This document shows, piece by piece, positions 5,101-5,240 of a DNA stretch of 5,240 nt. How positions within the stretch are numbered: the stretch's first letter is position 1; each line of letters begins with the position of its first letter. Under the pieces are notes generated by a model, which was not told the origin of the DNA, did not search any database, and saw nothing but the letters and a program-made list of their open reading frames with translations. The DNA comes from Syntrophomonadaceae bacterium (lineage in GTDB: Bacteria > Bacillota_D > Dethiobacteria > DTU022 > UBA8154), in NCBI GenBank assembly GCA_007120815.1, contig SKMY01000169.1, forward strand, positions 1-5,240. The letters are read 5' to 3'. The position numbers and the translations under genes were made by a program.

Positions 5101-5240
5101 TTAAGGATCGGGTTTGCGAAACAGCCGTCTGAATAAAGATGATTTCTTTTCGTGTTTCTCTTTCTTTAGCCCGGCAAGTTCTCTTTCCAGCTTCATCATT
5201 CCTTCCGTCTGCCTGGAGAGCGCCTTGGAAAGCCTGGTAT
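5101..5240 (-). CDS. C-terminal end of a basic coiled-coil protein (5' end outside window)
   Basis: A frame open from the right edge ends with TAA at 5101-5103 (complement). It gives 45 residues: an alpha-helical, heptad-like stretch (SKALSRQTEGMMKLERELAG), a Lys/Glu run, and a basic amphipathic end SSLFRRLFRKPDP. The other two minus-strand frames look less protein-like (one stops at once), which supports this one. The helix could be the end of a coiled coil, and the LFRRLFRKP tail could bind membrane or partner proteins; no family is recognisable from this fragment. It is convergent with the SPOCS-like gene. Confidence 0.55.
   Translation of the reverse strand, partial: TRLSKALSRQTEGMMKLERELAGLKKEKHEKKSSLFRRLFRKPDP

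Noticed and set aside
5091..5114. Bidirectional terminator between the last two genes (AACCG ... CGGGTT)
   Set aside because: The arms pair for only about 5 bp with a bulge, the interior does not pair, and there are no flanking T-runs.

Overview
The window looks like chromosomal DNA from a spore-forming member of the Bacillota, most likely a Desulfotomaculum/Pelotomaculum-type clostridium. This is inferred from the YtpB-family (DUF2600) terpene synthase, purine-rich Shine-Dalgarno (SD) sites, several TTG starts, a classic stem-plus-T-run terminator and a possible spore-associated SPOCS-like protein. No rRNA, tRNA, transposase or CRISPR array is visible.

Left part (2-2314, + strand): the 3' end of a tandem-CBS-domain protein, closed by a strong rho-independent terminator. 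Then comes a membrane-anchored LolA-like protein of unknown substrate, followed by a long-chain trans-polyprenyl diphosphate synthase with both Asp-rich motifs intact.

Middle (2371-3602, - strand): a complete YtpB-family large terpene synthase, convergent with the prenyl synthase. A plausible chemical division of labour is that the prenyl synthase makes a long linear allylic diphosphate (C35 in Bacillus) and the YtpB homologue cyclises it to a sesquarterpene. A 42-codon ORF just upstream of the terpene synthase ends in a TTGA stop/start overlap with it and may be translationally coupled.

Right part (3478-5240): much less conventional. It has a 57-codon ORF with an excellent SD, then about 440 bases without a convincing protein gene. 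Most of that gap (about 3922-4320) can be folded by hand into a multi-branched RNA closed by a 12-bp long-range stem. It is the best candidate here for an undescribed element: a 5' leader or a stand-alone structured RNA. Just downstream is a 242-codon gene with a SPOCS/DUF3794-like N-terminal region and a charged, Tyr-rich tail. The window ends in the convergent 3' end of a gene for a basic coiled-coil protein.

The three central enzyme and membrane genes are well supported. Assignments right of 3478 are tentative, and the RNA is a structure-based inference with no comparative support available here.
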